A stretch of 64,000 nt of DNA from Leptotrichia sp. HSP-342 (GTDB lineage: Bacteria > Fusobacteriota > Fusobacteriia > Fusobacteriales > Leptotrichiaceae). The position numbers and the translations under genes are program-made. Location of the stretch: the NCBI RefSeq assembly GCF_041199995.1, contig NZ_CP165646.1, forward strand, positions 682,001 to 746,000. The letters run 5' to 3'. Under the pieces are notes generated by a model that saw only the letters and a list, made by a program, of their open reading frames with translations, was not told where the DNA came from and made no database searches. Positions 63,399 to 64,000 of the stretch are shown one piece after another (position 1 is the first letter of the stretch; each line of letters opens with the position of its first letter).

Positions 63399-63833
63399 AT
63401 GAAAAAAGTAATGCTTTTGGTTGCAAGTTTGATGGTTGTAATTAGCAGTTTTGCTGGTTATACGAGTGATATGATTAATAGAATGGAAACTAAAGAGAAA
63501 AGTGTAGAGGATTCTTTTGGAGGAAGTAACGCTGAAATGAAAGAAGCATCTTCGGTTATTTTGGACGGATGGAATGATGAATTAAATAAAGTTTATAAAT
63601 TATTAATGTCAAAATTGTCAAAAAAAGAACAAGAGAAACTTAGAAATGAAGAAAGAGTATGGATAAAAAGAAAAGAAAGAGTTGCAAAAGGAGCGGCAGA
63701 TGAATTTTGTGGAATTGTAAATGGACAAAAACTTTGTGGAACAGGTTATGGTTTGGAATATACACAATCATTGATTAACTCGACTAAAGGCAGAGCGATT
63801 GAGTTATCTAAAAGATATGAAAAATTGAAATAA
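63399..63833 (+). CDS. exported DUF1311/LprI-like protein
   Basis: 144 aa. Signal MKKVMLLVASLMVVISSFAG. The body has the DUF1311 pattern: WNDELNKVYKLLMSKLSKKE then LRNEERVWIKRKERVAKGAA, with a Cys pair (EFCGIVNGQKLCG) that may form a disulfide. LprI-type domains inhibit lysozyme in some bacteria; that is a family-level possibility only. Ribosome site AAAAGGAGAG. Confidence 0.8.
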   Translation: MKKVMLLVASLMVVISSFAGYTSDMINRMETKEKSVEDSFGGSNAEMKEASSVILDGWNDELNKVYKLLMSKLSKKEQEKLRNEERVWIKRKERVAKGAADEFCGIVNGQKLCGTGYGLEYTQSLINSTKGRAIELSKRYEKLK

Positions 63834-63972
63834 GTTTGGATAAGAAAATTTAGATATACTGAAATTTTGTAAAATTTTTATTCAGATTAAGTGTTTAAAA
63901 TATACAACATAAAAAATATAATTCTTGAGTTTACTTTTTTTATTATTTTGGTTGTTTGTAAAAAGGAGTTTT

Positions 63973-64000
63973 ATGAAAAAAATTCTAATTTTATTTTTTG
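63973..64000 (+). CDS. start of a further exported protein, truncated by the window edge
   Basis: AAAAGGAG site followed by ATG and the first nine codons, MKKILILFF, a typical signal-peptide start. Everything else lies outside the window. Confidence 0.5.

Noticed and set aside
1-64000. CRISPR array or Cas13-type locus, which Leptotrichia often carries
   Set aside because: No regularly spaced 30-40 base repeats and no HEPN or Cas1/Cas2-like protein were found.

Overview
The window looks like chromosome from a fusobacterium, most likely Leptotrichia. It is very AT-rich and has strong AGGAGG-type ribosome binding sites. It pairs a Gram-positive-type replicase (PolC) with a Gram-negative envelope (TamB, BamA, LpxD, FadL, a TonB receptor). 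It also carries a class I fructose-bisphosphate aldolase and a fusobacterial-type heme-degradation cluster. The genus is inferred from gene content alone.

Layout. 0.1-4.8 kb: oligopeptide ABC transporter (oppF-B-C-A). 4.9-7.4 kb: glycogen/maltodextrin phosphorylase. 7.9-12.5 kb: nitroreductase, AcpH-like phosphodiesterase, an exported protein, a LysR regulator and a MetE-like methyltransferase broken by an amber codon. 12.9-14.5 kb: DUF438/hemerythrin/PAS protein. 14.9-22.9 kb: heme/iron locus (TonB receptor, HmuU/V/T-like importer, HugZ-like protein, radical-SAM HmuW, flavodoxin HmuF, YbaN-like membrane protein). 23.3-24.7 kb: TPR-like protein. 24.8-27.8 kb (minus): fruK-fruA. 28.1-28.4 kb: two tRNA-Leu genes. 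28.7-29.6 kb: fda. 30.3-35.7 kb: a small unknown, a YhhQ/radical-SAM queuosine-salvage pair, and two L,D-transpeptidase paralogues, one split at a ten-A tract. 36.0-42.1 kb (minus): fhs-nim-[RelA/SpoT-like]-[DGQHR]-patB. 43.0-47.7 kb: an unlisted 59-residue lipoprotein and polC. 48.4-49.7 kb (minus): FadL-like porin. 50.0-58.8 kb: tamB-bamA-lpxD and a lipoprotein. 59.0-59.7 kb: a 55-residue ORF overlapping a GNAT gene (toxin-antitoxin-like). 59.9-63.8 kb: hslO, ddl, luxS, a DUF protein and an LprI-like protein; a truncated secreted-protein gene reaches the right edge.

Three signals stand out. First, a RelA/SpoT-fold protein with an intact ATP-binding motif but a degenerate acceptor motif overlaps a DGQHR (DndB/ParB-like) gene. 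The pair is inserted in a metabolic operon and is a plausible undescribed defence or toxin-antitoxin system. Second, an L,D-transpeptidase gene is out of frame at an A10 tract; a -1 slip there restores a 558-residue protein colinear with its intact 549-residue neighbour, so phase variation or programmed slippage is possible. Third, a dispersed intergenic repeat family includes two roughly 0.5-kb elements with about 85-bp terminal inverted repeats. Their internal hairpins differ between copies by compensatory changes. Fragments lie near 7.5, 8.6, 17.0, 23.0, 23.1, 24.7 and 42.7 kb, and one supplies the 3' end of a coding gene.
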